A DNA stretch of 64,000 nt from Pygmaiobacter massiliensis (GTDB lineage Bacteria; Bacillota; Clostridia; Oscillospirales; Ruminococcaceae), in assembly GCF_900199435.1 (NCBI RefSeq), contig NZ_OAML01000002.1, forward strand, positions 558,001 through 622,000, read 5' to 3'. The notes beneath the pieces are model-generated. The model saw only the letters and a program-made list of their open reading frames with translations. It had not been told where the DNA came from and did no database searches. Both the position numbers and the translations under genes were made by a program. Positions 32,418 to 41,589 of the stretch are shown piece by piece (position 1 is the first letter of the stretch; every line of letters begins with the position of its first letter).

Positions 32418-33383
32418 TTATCGCTCGGTGCGCACCGTAATGCCACCCTCTTCTACAGAATACACAATACTACCCTGCTGGTCAGTACGCGTGATTTGTG
32501 CCCCGAGGGCCTCAAATCGCTCTACAATCTCAGCATGGGGATGACCATAGTCGTTGTTCAGCCCGCAGGAAATGGCGATATAACGCGGGGAAGCCGCCGT
32601 CAGCAGTTCCTGTGTATTGCTGGTGGTAGAGCCATGGTGGCCTGCTTTAAACACGTCTGCCGAAAGCTCTACGCCAGAAGCCACAAGGGCTTGTTCGGCC
32701 TTAATCTCCGCATCACCGGTGTTTAGCAGGCGAAGGCCAGGCGCGACAAACCGCGTGCAGACTGAGCTATTGTTCTGTCCATCGCTTTTTACCCCGGCAG
32801 CTACAATTGTGATAGTGCCCTCGCCGAGCAGAATTTCGGTGCCGACCTTTGCGGTTTCCACCTGGCAATTCGGCTGAGCTTCCAGTGCATCCATCGTCTT
32901 TTCAAAAATACGGGTCGTCGGCACTTCACTGACGGTGAAATCCGGCAGGATAAACCGATCGGTGGGGAAAGCCTCCAACACCTGCGGCATGCCACCGATG
33001 TGGTCGGCATGGGCATGGGTCATAATCACGCAGCTCAGCTTTTGCACGCCTGCTGCTTTCAGATAATTTACCAGCTTTTCCGCAGATTGCGGCACGCCTG
33101 CGTCGATGAGCGCAAACTGGTCGCCCTGACGAATCAACATGGCATCGCCTTGCCCTACATCGATTACATGCACCTCGGTGTCCGAGGTACCGCTGCTTAC
33201 GGTGGGGCTAGGCTTTGCCGGGGTCAGCCCTGCAAGCGAAGCAAGCTGGTTAAAGTCGGGTAACCCCAGATTCACGCGCTCCTCCCCGAAGATGAGCCCG
33301 GTTGCCACAACGGCTAAAAATAGCAGAATGAGCGGAATGGTTACTTTTTGTTTGCGTTTGCTCGGCTTTTTACGTTGTGCCAT
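32418..33383 (-). CDS. ComEC/Rec2-like MBL-fold hydrolase, secreted or membrane-anchored
   Basis: A metallo-beta-lactamase-fold hydrolase of the ComEC/Rec2 C-terminal type, possibly a nuclease or phosphodiesterase outside the membrane. A basic tail and one membrane anchor (about 15-33) precede a low-complexity linker (about 52-70, Ser/Thr/Pro). The catalytic domain shows VIDVGQGDAMLI, LIDAG, THAHADHIGG (the HxHxDH metal site, about 122-131), NTGDAE and KAGHHGS. The start lies 43 bases inside the YgiQ gene, so translation is coupled. It lacks the ComEC channel domain. Confidence 0.88.
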   Translation of the reverse strand: MAQRKKPSKRKQKVTIPLILLFLAVVATGLIFGEERVNLGLPDFNQLASLAGLTPAKPSPTVSSGTSDTEVHVIDVGQGDAMLIRQGDQFALIDAGVPQSAEKLVNYLKAAGVQKLSCVIMTHAHADHIGGMPQVLEAFPTDRFILPDFTVSEVPTTRIFEKTMDALEAQPNCQVETAKVGTEILLGEGTITIVAAGVKSDGQNNSSVCTRFVAPGLRLLNTGDAEIKAEQALVASGVELSADVFKAGHHGSTTSNTQELLTAASPRYIAISCGLNNDYGHPHAEIVERFEALGAQITRTDQQGSIVYSVEEGGITVRTER

Positions 33384-35251
33384 TTATTTTGTTTCTCCCT
33401 TGGGTTGTTTTGTTTTACAGGTTTTGCAGTGTTTTTGCGCCCCGGCTGCTGCCTTTCGGCAGGCTGACGCTTTTCGTAAGGCAGCAGTACAGGCAGCAAA
33501 TCCGTACGACCCGTCATCGCAAGCGCTTTGCGCACTTTCTCTTTATTACGCGGGTCAAAGTATTGCAGCAACGCGCGCTGCAACGCTTTTTCTTCCGATG
33601 TTTTTGCCACATAAAGCGGTTTCATCGTGTATGGGTCCAGCCCGGTGTAAAACATGCAGGTCGACACCGTACCGGGCGTCGGATAAAAGTCCTGTACCTG
33701 CTCCGGGCGCATTTTATTTTTTTGCAGCCATTCTGCAAGCTCCACAGCATCTTTTAAAGTGCTGCCGGGATGGCTGCTCATCAGATACGGCACCAAATAC
33801 TGCTTTTTGCCTGCCGATTTTGTAAGCTGGTAGAACCGTTTTACAAAGCGGTTGAACACCTCTACATTCGGCTTGCCCATATATTTCAAAGTCGTTGGTG
33901 CACAGTGCTCCGGTGCCACTTTCAGTTGACCCGAAACATGGTGCTCAATCAGCTCTTTAAAGAACGTTTCGTCTTTATCGAGCATCAGATAGTCGTACCG
34001 GATGCCGCTGCGAATAAAGACCTTCTTAACACCCGGCAGCTCGCGAAGACGGCGCAGAATACTGACATACTCTTTATGGTCTACCAGCAGTTTGGGGCAA
34101 GGGGTCGGTGCCAGACACTTGCGGTCAGCGCACATGCCGTTTTTCATCTGTTCTTTGCAGCTTGGCAGACGAAAATCTGCCGTTGGGCCGCCGACGTCAT
34201 GAATATATCCTTTAAAGTTAGGACTTTCGGTAATGCGTTTTCCTTCCTCAAGGATGGAATCCGCACTGCGGCTGGTCACTCTTCTGCCCTGATGCAGCGT
34301 AATAGCGCAGAAATTGCAGCCGCCAAAGCAGCCGCGGTTCTGTGCGATGGAAAAACCAACCTCTTCAATAGCCGGAATGCCGCCCATTGCTTCGTACATC
34401 GGGTGATAGGTGCGGGTGAACGGCAGCGCATACACCGAGTCAAGCTCGGGGCGATAAAGCGGCATGCTGGGTTTATTCTGCACAAGGTATTTTCCGCTCT
34501 TTTGCTTTTGCACCACCGGCTTTCCGGTCAAGGGGTCCTGGTTGTCCATCTGGATGCGGCAAGCTTTGGCATAGGCAACTTTATCCGCAGACACTTTATT
34601 AAAGCCAGCACATTCGATATACCCTTCCGGCAGTCCAAAACTATCGGTGAGGTAGCAGGTGCCGGGAATATCGTGCATTGCTGCGGGTGCCTCGCCTTTT
34701 GCAAGCCGTTCGGCGATTAGGCGCGTCTGATGTTCACCCATACCAAAAGTCAGCAGGTCGGCACCACAGTCATCCAAAATAGAGGGCATAACGGTATCAT
34801 CCCAATAGTCATAGTGGGCAAAGCGGCGCAGTGAAGCTTCCAGCCCTCCTACCACAACGGGCACTTCTGGGTAAGCCTGTTTTGCAAGGTTGCAGTAAAC
34901 TGTCGCAGCGCGGTCCGGGCGCTTGCCGGGGCGCCCGCCAGGCGAGTATTCATCTACATTACGGCGCACCTTGGAAACAGAGTAGTGTGCCACCATGCTA
35001 TCCACGTTGCCCGAGCCGACGAGGAACGCATAGCGCGGCCGTCCAAACTCTTTAAAGCTGTCAGCAGTGCGAAAATCCGGCTGGGAGAGGATGCCTACGC
35101 GGAACCCCATACTTTCGAGCAAACGGGAGATAATAGCGCATCCAAAGCTTGGGTGGTCCACATATGCATCGCCGCTGACAACGACGAAATCACAATATTG
35201 CCAATCCCTTGCGCGCATCTCTTCGCCGCTAACGGGTAAAAATTCAGCCAT
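33341..35251 (-). CDS. YgiQ-family radical SAM protein
   Basis: A large cytoplasmic radical-SAM protein of unknown reaction. The 636-residue protein has an N-terminal YgiQ domain (cobalamin-like Rossmann region, about 1-240), the radical-SAM cluster NRGCFGGCNFCAI (about 310-322), and downstream DVGGPTADFRLPSC and SSHPGSTLKDAVELAEWL. The C-terminal 60 residues are basic and disordered (RQQPGRKNTAKPVKQNN), a tail of the kind that may touch RNA. AAAGGAG precedes the ATG. It lies 56 bases after ftsK and overlaps the ComEC-like gene. Confidence 0.9.
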   Translation of the reverse strand: MAEFLPVSGEEMRARDWQYCDFVVVSGDAYVDHPSFGCAIISRLLESMGFRVGILSQPDFRTADSFKEFGRPRYAFLVGSGNVDSMVAHYSVSKVRRNVDEYSPGGRPGKRPDRAATVYCNLAKQAYPEVPVVVGGLEASLRRFAHYDYWDDTVMPSILDDCGADLLTFGMGEHQTRLIAERLAKGEAPAAMHDIPGTCYLTDSFGLPEGYIECAGFNKVSADKVAYAKACRIQMDNQDPLTGKPVVQKQKSGKYLVQNKPSMPLYRPELDSVYALPFTRTYHPMYEAMGGIPAIEEVGFSIAQNRGCFGGCNFCAITLHQGRRVTSRSADSILEEGKRITESPNFKGYIHDVGGPTADFRLPSCKEQMKNGMCADRKCLAPTPCPKLLVDHKEYVSILRRLRELPGVKKVFIRSGIRYDYLMLDKDETFFKELIEHHVSGQLKVAPEHCAPTTLKYMGKPNVEVFNRFVKRFYQLTKSAGKKQYLVPYLMSSHPGSTLKDAVELAEWLQKNKMRPEQVQDFYPTPGTVSTCMFYTGLDPYTMKPLYVAKTSEEKALQRALLQYFDPRNKEKVRKALAMTGRTDLLPVLLPYEKRQPAERQQPGRKNTAKPVKQNNPREKQNKWHNVKSRANANKK

Positions 35252-35307
35252 AAAGGCTCCTTTCTTTCAAAACGCGGCAGGCTTTGTACACCTGCCGCGC
35301 CAAATCC

Positions 35308-37848
35308 TTATTCTGTAACTTCAGAGGGCTCGTCCGCATTCGCGAACATCTCTAAAAACTGCTGGCGGCCGATGAGAACAGCGCGGGGTTTTGCGCCCTC
35401 GTAAGCACCGATGATGTGCAGCTCTTCCATCGTGTCCATAATACGTGCCGCGCGGGCATACCCTAGTTTCAGCTTGCGCTGTAACAGTGAAGTAGATGCC
35501 ATATTGGCATCAATTACGGTTTCAATGGCAGATTTGAGCATCGGGTCGTGCGCGTCGGAGTCGTCTCCATCACCGGCGGCGGTGCCTTTGCCGCGCTCTG
35601 CGGTTGCCAGTTTCTCCATGTCTGCAATCATGCCCTCGTTGTACTGGGCAGCAGTGTCCTGTTTTACATAGTCGATGACGGCGGTGATTTCATCATCTTT
35701 TACATAGGTTCCCTGAATACGGATCGGCTTATTCGCGCCGACCGGCATAAACAGCATATCACCCATGCCAAGCAGCTTTTCTGCACCGGCTCCGTCCAAA
35801 ATAGTACGGCTGTCAATCTGGCTGGAAACCGCAAACGCAATACGGCTGGGGATGTTCGCTTTAATCAGGCCGGTGATAACGTCCACGCTCGGGCGCTGGG
35901 TTGCAACAATCAGGTGCATACCCGCAGCACGCGCTTTTTGTGCAATACGGCAGATGTAATCCTCCACCTCTTTGCCGCACACCATCATCAAGTCAGCAAG
36001 CTCGTCGATAACTATCGCAATGTAGGGCAGCTTTTCAAGCCCTTCTTCACTTTCCGCAAGGCGGTTAAAGGTTTTGATGTCACGCACATTGTGCTGTGCA
36101 AATAACTGGTAGCGGCGTTCCATCTCTGCCACCTGTACGCCGAGCGCACCGCTGGCTTTGCGAGGCTCGGTGACCACCGGCATCAGCAGATGCGGGATGC
36201 CGTTATAGTCTGATAATTCAACCACTTTCGGGTCAATCAAAACAAGCCTTACGTCTTCGGGCGAAGAGCGGTAAATAATGCTGGTAATAATAGCATTGAT
36301 ACAGACCGACTTACCGCTGCCCGTAGAGCCTGCAATCAGCAGATGCGGCATCTTTGAAAGGTCTGCCACCTGCACGTTGCCCGCAATATCTTTGCCCAGG
36401 GGAATCAAAATGGGGCTTTTATTCGATTTAAATGCGTTGGAATTGAGGATGCTGTACATATCCACCGCGCTGGCATGCTTGTTCGGCACCTCGATGCCAA
36501 CCGCTGCTTTACCTGGAATCGGTGCCTCGATACGCACACCTGCGGCGGCAAGGTTCAGCGCAATGTCATCAGCAAGGCCGGTGATGCGGCTGATTTTAAC
36601 GCCCGCGGCAGGCTGCAGCTCATAGCGTGTAACAGAGGGGCCGCAGCTGATATCCAAAAGTCGTGTTTCCACACCAAAGCTTGCCAGCGTACTTACCAGC
36701 AAATCCGCATTATGTTTCAGCTCGGCGCTGTCGCCACCTGCTCGTCCGCCCTTGCTTTTCTCAAACAGCGAAAGCGGTGGGTAATTGTAAGCGTTCTGGC
36801 CCGGCGCGCCCGGTGTTAACATCGTTTGGCCCGTCAGCGGGTCAATGACGGGTTTTATCGGCTCTGCCGGTTTTGCGGCAGGCTCTGGCACAGCCTCGGT
36901 ATGCGCAGGAGCAACCGCCTTCTTAATCATCGTTTCAACGTCAGGCGAAAGGCCAGCCTCGGCAGGCTCGTCCGCAGCACTGTGCGGCACGCCGCCTTCC
37001 AGTGCGACATCAAAGGCAAACCCGCTGCTGCCCGCAAGCGGGGCACTCATATCTGTAGCGGCCGGCATTTCCACACTACCGTAGTCAGCAGGCCCGTCCA
37101 CTTCTGCCTCAAAATCAATCCCGTTGCTTGCAAGCGGAATATCAATGGCAGCGGTACGTTTTTTCTTTGCCTTGTTAAATGCTCCGGAATCGAAGCTGGT
37201 TTCTTCCCGCTGATCCAGCCGCTGCTGGCGTGCTTCGGCGGCCGAATCTTCATAAGCACTCACCCGCTCACGCGCGGCACCGAACTTCGCCTGGAAGAAC
37301 AGATAAATATCTACCGGGGTAATATTGGTAAACAGCATCACAAATACTGCAATGAGGACGATAATGATAATGTTGGCAGCCGGGCGGCCACACAAGGCCA
37401 GCAGCGGCCAGCCGATGACAGCCGCAATCAAGCCGCCGCCATGGTGCTGTACCCCGGCAGTGCCAAGGCTTGCAATGAATTGCCACCACTTCATCCCTTC
37501 GCCAGGGGTAGCGGCAGAAAAAATAAGCGCACAACCGGAAATAAACAGCAGCACCAGCGCGCCTTCCCACAGTTTCGCAAGGAAAGGCCGCCCAGCTGCA
37601 ATGAGCACCGCCAAATAGAATACATATGGTGCAATAAAATATGTAGCAACGCCGCAAAGGCCAAACAAACCGTCCGACAGCACATTCCACGCCGTAGCAC
37701 CGCGTATCCAGGTAAGCGCAAGCAGCACCGCGCCTACGCCAAACAGCACGATGCTCCAAGACTTATTAATTTCTGGCTGGGGCTGTTTTTTCGGCGGTCT
37801 GCCCCGCTTTTTTCCCGTTGTCGTTGTTTTGGTCTGTTTTGTTGCCAT
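35308..37848 (-). CDS. FtsK/SpoIIIE DNA translocase
   Basis: A membrane-anchored DNA pump that clears chromosomes from the division or sporulation septum. The 846-residue protein has a basic start (GKKRGRPPKKQ), four hydrophobic segments (about 30-180), a long acidic, Ala/Pro-rich linker (about 195-345), the motor domain with AGSTGSGKSVCINAI (Walker A, about 505-519) and VIDELADLMMV (Walker B, about 607-617), and the C-terminal gamma winged helix that reads KOPS/SRS sites. AGGAG precedes the ATG. In sporulators SpoIIIE performs forespore DNA transfer; whether this copy is SpoIIIE or SftA-like cannot be settled, but membrane segments favour SpoIIIE. Confidence 0.93.
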   Translation of the reverse strand: MATKQTKTTTTGKKRGRPPKKQPQPEINKSWSIVLFGVGAVLLALTWIRGATAWNVLSDGLFGLCGVATYFIAPYVFYLAVLIAAGRPFLAKLWEGALVLLFISGCALIFSAATPGEGMKWWQFIASLGTAGVQHHGGGLIAAVIGWPLLALCGRPAANIIIIVLIAVFVMLFTNITPVDIYLFFQAKFGAARERVSAYEDSAAEARQQRLDQREETSFDSGAFNKAKKKRTAAIDIPLASNGIDFEAEVDGPADYGSVEMPAATDMSAPLAGSSGFAFDVALEGGVPHSAADEPAEAGLSPDVETMIKKAVAPAHTEAVPEPAAKPAEPIKPVIDPLTGQTMLTPGAPGQNAYNYPPLSLFEKSKGGRAGGDSAELKHNADLLVSTLASFGVETRLLDISCGPSVTRYELQPAAGVKISRITGLADDIALNLAAAGVRIEAPIPGKAAVGIEVPNKHASAVDMYSILNSNAFKSNKSPILIPLGKDIAGNVQVADLSKMPHLLIAGSTGSGKSVCINAIITSIIYRSSPEDVRLVLIDPKVVELSDYNGIPHLLMPVVTEPRKASGALGVQVAEMERRYQLFAQHNVRDIKTFNRLAESEEGLEKLPYIAIVIDELADLMMVCGKEVEDYICRIAQKARAAGMHLIVATQRPSVDVITGLIKANIPSRIAFAVSSQIDSRTILDGAGAEKLLGMGDMLFMPVGANKPIRIQGTYVKDDEITAVIDYVKQDTAAQYNEGMIADMEKLATAERGKGTAAGDGDDSDAHDPMLKSAIETVIDANMASTSLLQRKLKLGYARAARIMDTMEELHIIGAYEGAKPRAVLIGRQQFLEMFANADEPSEVTE

Positions 37849-37928
37849 GTCTTTTAACTCCTAAATCTTGAAAACAAGTCCCCATGCCCTGTTCTTAGCA
37901 GGGCACTTTTTTAACATTCCGCTACGGC

Positions 37929-38807
37929 TTATAGCGCAAAGCCGAGCAATTCCACAATATTGGCACCGGCCAGATGTTCGATGATACCGAGCACCAGCAC
38001 AACAGCGCCCAGCGCCAGTGTGTAGTAAGAAAAGATAATAAAGCGATTGGTCACCACGAGGTAGCGAATCAGCCGGATGCAAAAATACCCGACCACTGCA
38101 GCTGCTACAATACCCACCAGCACCGGCGCCCATTCAATTTCCACACCGGTTTCCAGTGCGTCTTTCAGCTCCATGACGCTGGCCCCAAGCACAGCAGGAA
38201 TACCCAAGATAAAGCTGAACTTCACGCAATAATCTTTGGAATAACCAAGCAGCAAACCACTGCTGATGGTCGAGCCTGAACGGCTGATGCCCGGCATAAT
38301 GGCCGTGCCCTGAAAGATACCGATAATCAGCGCATCCCGCACCGACATTTCTCCAGCTGTTTTTTTGCCTTTTACGCATTTAGCGGCAAGATACAACAGT
38401 GCACCGGTATACAAAAAGCAAAGCCCTTCCACCACAATGTCGCTGTCTTCTGTTATAGCCGTTACCCAGTCTTTAATAAGTAGGAATCCCAGCAGCGGAA
38501 CACACGCCCAAAAGAACATGAAAATCATGCGGCGGTATTCATCACGGGTTTTAAAACTGAAGCGCCCCTGGAAGATATCTGCAACCATACTGCAAAAGGC
38601 ACAAATCAGCTCCCATATTTCTTTGCGGTAAGCAACAAATACGGCAAGCAGCGTGCCAAGATGCATCATCAACGAAAAGAAAAGCGCCCCTTCGCCCGAG
38701 TTACCGGTAAAATGCTGGTACAGTGTAAGATGACCGTCGCTGGAAACCGGCAGAAATTCAGTCGCTCCTTGTATTATTCCTTGAAACAGCCCATCCAGTA
38801 TCGACAA
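37929..38807 (-). CDS. uppP: Undecaprenyl-diphosphatase
   Basis: A membrane phosphatase that recycles the lipid carrier for peptidoglycan synthesis; the family also gives bacitracin resistance. The 292-residue protein has about eight helices and the two active-site motifs GATEFLPVSSDGHL (about 14-27) and PGISRSGSTI (about 172-181). The TTG start follows GGAGGAGG. The region upstream is a roughly 260-base leader with stable hairpins, so expression may be controlled after transcription starts. It lies 80 bases before ftsK on the same strand. Confidence 0.93.
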   Translation of the reverse strand: MSILDGLFQGIIQGATEFLPVSSDGHLTLYQHFTGNSGEGALFFSLMMHLGTLLAVFVAYRKEIWELICAFCSMVADIFQGRFSFKTRDEYRRMIFMFFWACVPLLGFLLIKDWVTAITEDSDIVVEGLCFLYTGALLYLAAKCVKGKKTAGEMSVRDALIIGIFQGTAIMPGISRSGSTISSGLLLGYSKDYCVKFSFILGIPAVLGASVMELKDALETGVEIEWAPVLVGIVAAAVVGYFCIRLIRYLVVTNRFIIFSYYTLALGAVVLVLGIIEHLAGANIVELLGFAL

Positions 38808-38824
38808 AAGCAGCCTCCTCCATT

Positions 38825-38960
38825 ATGTAGCCCGCAGCGCGGGCGTGTGGTTTGCAGCCGGAAAAGCACCAGTGAAATTCCGTTTGATACTTCGGTTTAT
38901 TTGTGCCTGCAATTTTTATTCTGCGCTGCAAACGTCCGGTAACGAACCGTTCGTCTGTCG
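38825..38960 (-). promoter_or_regulatory. Structured 5' leader of uppP
   Basis: Three perfect hairpin arms lie in the transcribed leader on the minus strand: ACGAA/TTCGT (38942-38954), a long-range GTTTGCAGC/GCTGCAAAC pair (38925-38933 with 38850-38858) closing a 66-base domain, and GCCCGC/GCGGGC (38830-38844) just before the ribosome site. No known riboswitch class was recognised. No gene lies in 38808-39131. Confidence 0.45.
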
Positions 38961-39075
38961 AGGATTTTATGTTTTATTTCGCAAAAAAATGCGGGCACAA
39001 TTTTAATTTCAATTTGCTGGGTGCTTTTCAAAACGGCGGTTTGGCAGATACTTCCCCAATTTTACTTTACATTAT

Positions 39076-39104
39076 ATTGTAGCATTAAACAGAAAATTTG
39101 TAAA
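39076..39104 (-). promoter_or_regulatory. uppP promoter
   Basis: TTTACA and TACAAT are spaced by 17 bases on the minus strand, predicting a leader of about 260 bases. Confidence 0.6.
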
Positions 39105-39131
39105 ATAAAACATCTTTTGGAAAAATATCCC

Positions 39132-39848
39132 TTAACGTGCTGATTCAATCTCTTTGTAGAGATAATTCAGCGCATCGGAAAGGCCGCCAAGTTCGTCGAT
39201 CAAACCTTCTTTTACTGCCTGGCGTCCATCGAGCACAGTACCCACATCGAGTACCATTTCTCCGGTTTTCATCATCAGTTCGGTAAAGCGTTTCGAGGTA
39301 ATGTCAGAATGGTCGGTAACAAAGCCCGTAATGCGCTGCTGCATTTTCTCAAAGTAGCTCATCGTCTGGGGCACCCCAAGCATCATGCCGGAATGGCGTA
39401 CCGGGTGTACTGTCATGGTTGCAGTGGGCACAATAAAACTGCGGTCGGCGGAAACCGCAAGCGGAATGCCAATGGAGTGGCCCCCACCCAGCACCAGTGA
39501 AGCAGAAGGTTTATTAATGCCGGAAATCAGTTCTGCAATCGCAAGACCGGCCTCGACATCGCCCCCTACCGTATTTAGGACTACCAGAAGACCCTCAATC
39601 TCAGGGTCCTCCTGAATTGAAATAATCTGGGGAATGATGTGCTCATATTTTGTCGTCTTTTGAGATTGAGGTGCCAGCGTATGCCCCTCCACCTGACCAA
39701 TGATTGTAAGGCAGTGGATGCCGTGCTTGCCGCGCGTTTTCATCACAGAGCCTGTTTCCAGCAAAACATCTTTTTCGAGCTGACGTTCATCAACTTCAGC
39801 ATCCGTCATCTCGTTTTGCGCCTCGGTTTTTGTTTGTTTTTTTGCCAT
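39132..39848 (-). CDS. ClpP-class serine peptidase, TepA-like
   Basis: A ClpP-fold peptidase related to TepA (YmfB), which degrades signal peptides or small proteins at sporulation in Bacillus. The 238-residue protein has an N-terminal charged tail, [11 protein letters not shown] (about 91-101), the nucleophile in [11 protein letters not shown] (about 121-131) and MTVHPVR with the catalytic His (about 145-151). The Ser context differs from classical ClpP (GxASSAA). In Bacillus tepA neighbours spoIIIE, as it nearly does here (uppP lies between), which supports the call. Confidence 0.85.
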   Translation of the reverse strand: MAKKQTKTEAQNEMTDAEVDERQLEKDVLLETGSVMKTRGKHGIHCLTIIGQVEGHTLAPQSQKTTKYEHIIPQIISIQEDPEIEGLLVVLNTVGGDVEAGLAIAELISGINKPSASLVLGGGHSIGIPLAVSADRSFIVPTATMTVHPVRHSGMMLGVPQTMSYFEKMQQRITGFVTDHSDITSKRFTELMMKTGEMVLDVGTVLDGRQAVKEGLIDELGGLSDALNYLYKEIESAR

Positions 39849-39973
39849 GTTGCGCCTTTCCTTTCCCGATATTAGGCAAAATTTAGCAGTTTTCAGTGCT
39901 TAATCATGCCTATTAATCAGTTTTCCCGCTTTTTATTTTTGTTATGCGGCATAGAAAAACTATCGCAAAAATA

Positions 39974-40002
39974 TTGACACTTTGCTAAGAAATCACTAAG
40001 AT
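39974..40002 (+). promoter_or_regulatory. rex promoter
   Basis: TTGACA and TAAGAT are spaced by 17 bases, about 70 bases before the rex start. No Rex-type palindrome is obvious. Confidence 0.6.
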
Positions 40003-40074
40003 GGATATTATATAGTAAAAATGTAAAGAGCGCATTTTTTGGCGTTCCATGCAAGAAATGAAGGAATACTGGTT

Positions 40075-40722
40075 ATGGCTTCACAAAACAAACCCTCTTT
40101 GCCGGTCATCAAACGGCTGCCGCGCTATTATCGTTACTTAGGTGAAATGGCGGCAAATGGCGTGGTAAAGATCTCTTCTTCAGAGCTGGCCCGCATGATG
40201 GGAACAACCGCGTCTCAGGTGCGCCAGGATTTTAACTGCTTTGGCGGCTTTGGCCAGCAGGGCATCGGTTACAATGTGCAAATGCTGCATGAAGAACTGG
40301 GCAAGCTGTTGTTCAGCCCCCGTGCTGTGCCCACAATTCTCATCGGCGCAGGTAACCTTGGCCACACGATGGCAAACTATTTTAAGCTTGATACCAAAGG
40401 GTTCGAGCTGTTGGCTGCTTTCGATATCAAACCGGAACTCGTGGGCACTACCCTTTGCGGGGTCACCGTGCGCCCATTTTCTGAAATCGAAAGCTTCTGC
40501 CGCGAAATGAACCCAAAGGTTGCTGTTGTCTGCATCCCGCGTGAGGCAGCAAAACACGCAGCACCTCAGCTGATTGAGCTTGGCATTAAAGCTTTTTGGA
40601 ACTTCAGCCACTACGATTTCCGCATCGATTACCCGGAAGCAATCGTAGAAAATGTCCATTTAGGCGACAGCCTTGCTACCTTGAGCTATGAAGTAAATAA
40701 TATGGAGAATACCAATGGCTAA
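40075..40722 (+). CDS. rex: Redox-sensing transcriptional repressor Rex
   Basis: A DNA-binding sensor of the NADH/NAD+ ratio that represses fermentation and electron-transfer genes until NADH builds up. The 215-residue protein has an N-terminal winged helix (IKRLPRYYRYLGEMAANGVVKISSSELARMMGTTASQVRQD) with FGGFGQQGIGY, and a Rossmann domain with IGAGNLGHTM (about 87-96). AAGGA precedes the ATG at 40075; an in-frame ATG at 40039 has no site and is rejected. It overlaps tdk by eight bases, so both are one transcript. Confidence 0.94.
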   Translation: MASQNKPSLPVIKRLPRYYRYLGEMAANGVVKISSSELARMMGTTASQVRQDFNCFGGFGQQGIGYNVQMLHEELGKLLFSPRAVPTILIGAGNLGHTMANYFKLDTKGFELLAAFDIKPELVGTTLCGVTVRPFSEIESFCREMNPKVAVVCIPREAAKHAAPQLIELGIKAFWNFSHYDFRIDYPEAIVENVHLGDSLATLSYEVNNMENTNG

Positions 40723-41323
40723 ACTGTTTTTTCGATACGGTGCAATGAACAGTGGCAAATCCACCGCTTTGATGCAGGTTGCCTACAACTACGAAGAGCG
40801 CGGAATGCGTGTCCTCATCATCAAACCCGCCGTTGACACCAAAGGGGACGACTACGTGGTGAGTCGCCTTGGTGTTTCGCGCAAGGTTGACATCTGTGTG
40901 ACCCCCGGGCTGGATGTATTTGAGGCAATTCAGAAAAACATCGCTGTCAGTGGCTCACTTGCCTGCGTGCTGGTGGATGAAAGCCAGTTTTTAGAGCGCG
41001 AGCAAGTAGACCAGCTGATGCGTGTAACCGTTTATCTCGATGTACCGGTTATCACCTATGGCCTACGCACTGACTTTAACATGAACGGCTTTGAGGGCAG
41101 CATTCGCCTTTTGGAAATTGCTCATAATGTGGAAGAAATGAAGACCATCTGTTCCTGCGGTCGCAAAGCACTTTTCAACGGACGCAAGGTTGGGGGCCGA
41201 TTTGTATTTGAAGGCGAACAGGTAGCGATTGACATGCAGAATGATGTCGAATACCAGTCTCTCTGTGCAAGCTGTTATTTCAAAGAACGTGAAAAATATT
41301 TTGAAGAAAAAGCAAAAAACTAG
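40715..41323 (+). CDS. tdk: Thymidine kinase, type II
   Basis: Phosphorylates thymidine to dTMP for pyrimidine salvage. The 202-residue protein is type II: Walker A GAMNSGKST (9-17), LVDESQF with the catalytic Glu (about 87-93), the lasso region with GLRTDF, and a zinc-ribbon pair CSCGRK (about 145-150) and CASCYF (about 186-191). Its start overlaps the rex stop region by eight bases; translation is coupled. Confidence 0.94.
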   Translation: MAKLFFRYGAMNSGKSTALMQVAYNYEERGMRVLIIKPAVDTKGDDYVVSRLGVSRKVDICVTPGLDVFEAIQKNIAVSGSLACVLVDESQFLEREQVDQLMRVTVYLDVPVITYGLRTDFNMNGFEGSIRLLEIAHNVEEMKTICSCGRKALFNGRKVGGRFVFEGEQVAIDMQNDVEYQSLCASCYFKEREKYFEEKAKN

Positions 41324-41352
41324 TTGACAATGCGGCGAATCCTTGCTATAAT
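41324..41352 (+). promoter_or_regulatory. Consensus promoter of tRNA-Leu
   Basis: TTGACA and TATAAT are spaced by exactly 17 bases, directly after the tdk stop. Confidence 0.88.
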
Positions 41353-41401
41353 AATCAACGTCGCCACGAGAGTGAGCGGCGCGGTGATCCGCCGATAATA
41401 T

Positions 41402-41488
41402 GCGGGTGTGGCGGAATTGGCAGACGCGTTAGATTCAGGTTCTAATGGTCGCAAGGCTGTGCAGGTTCAAGTCCTGTCACCCGCACCA
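41402..41488 (+). tRNA. tRNA-Leu (CAG anticodon)
   Basis: The 7-bp acceptor GCGGGTG pairs with CACCCGC; the anticodon arm TTAGA-TTCAGGT-TCTAA gives CAG for CUG codons; a long variable arm (class II) and GGTTCAAGTCC T-arm follow; CCA is encoded. A single-gene transcript with its own promoter and terminator. Confidence 0.95.
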
Positions 41489-41492
41489 AAGT

Positions 41493-41530
41493 AATACCAT
41501 GTATGAAAATTCATACATGGTATTTTTCTT
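41493..41530 (+). terminator. Terminator after tRNA-Leu
   Basis: A long perfect stem (ATACCATGTATGAA and complement) is followed by TTTTTC. Confidence 0.85.
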
Positions 41531-41589
41531 TTTCTTGGCAATGCAAAAACAAATAAAAATTTTCCGTGTCACACAAAAGGAGCAACAAA

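Noticed and set aside
36826-37857. Long plus-strand open frame of 343 codons
   Set aside because: It lies fully antisense to ftsK, has no ribosome site and its composition is a shadow of the real gene.
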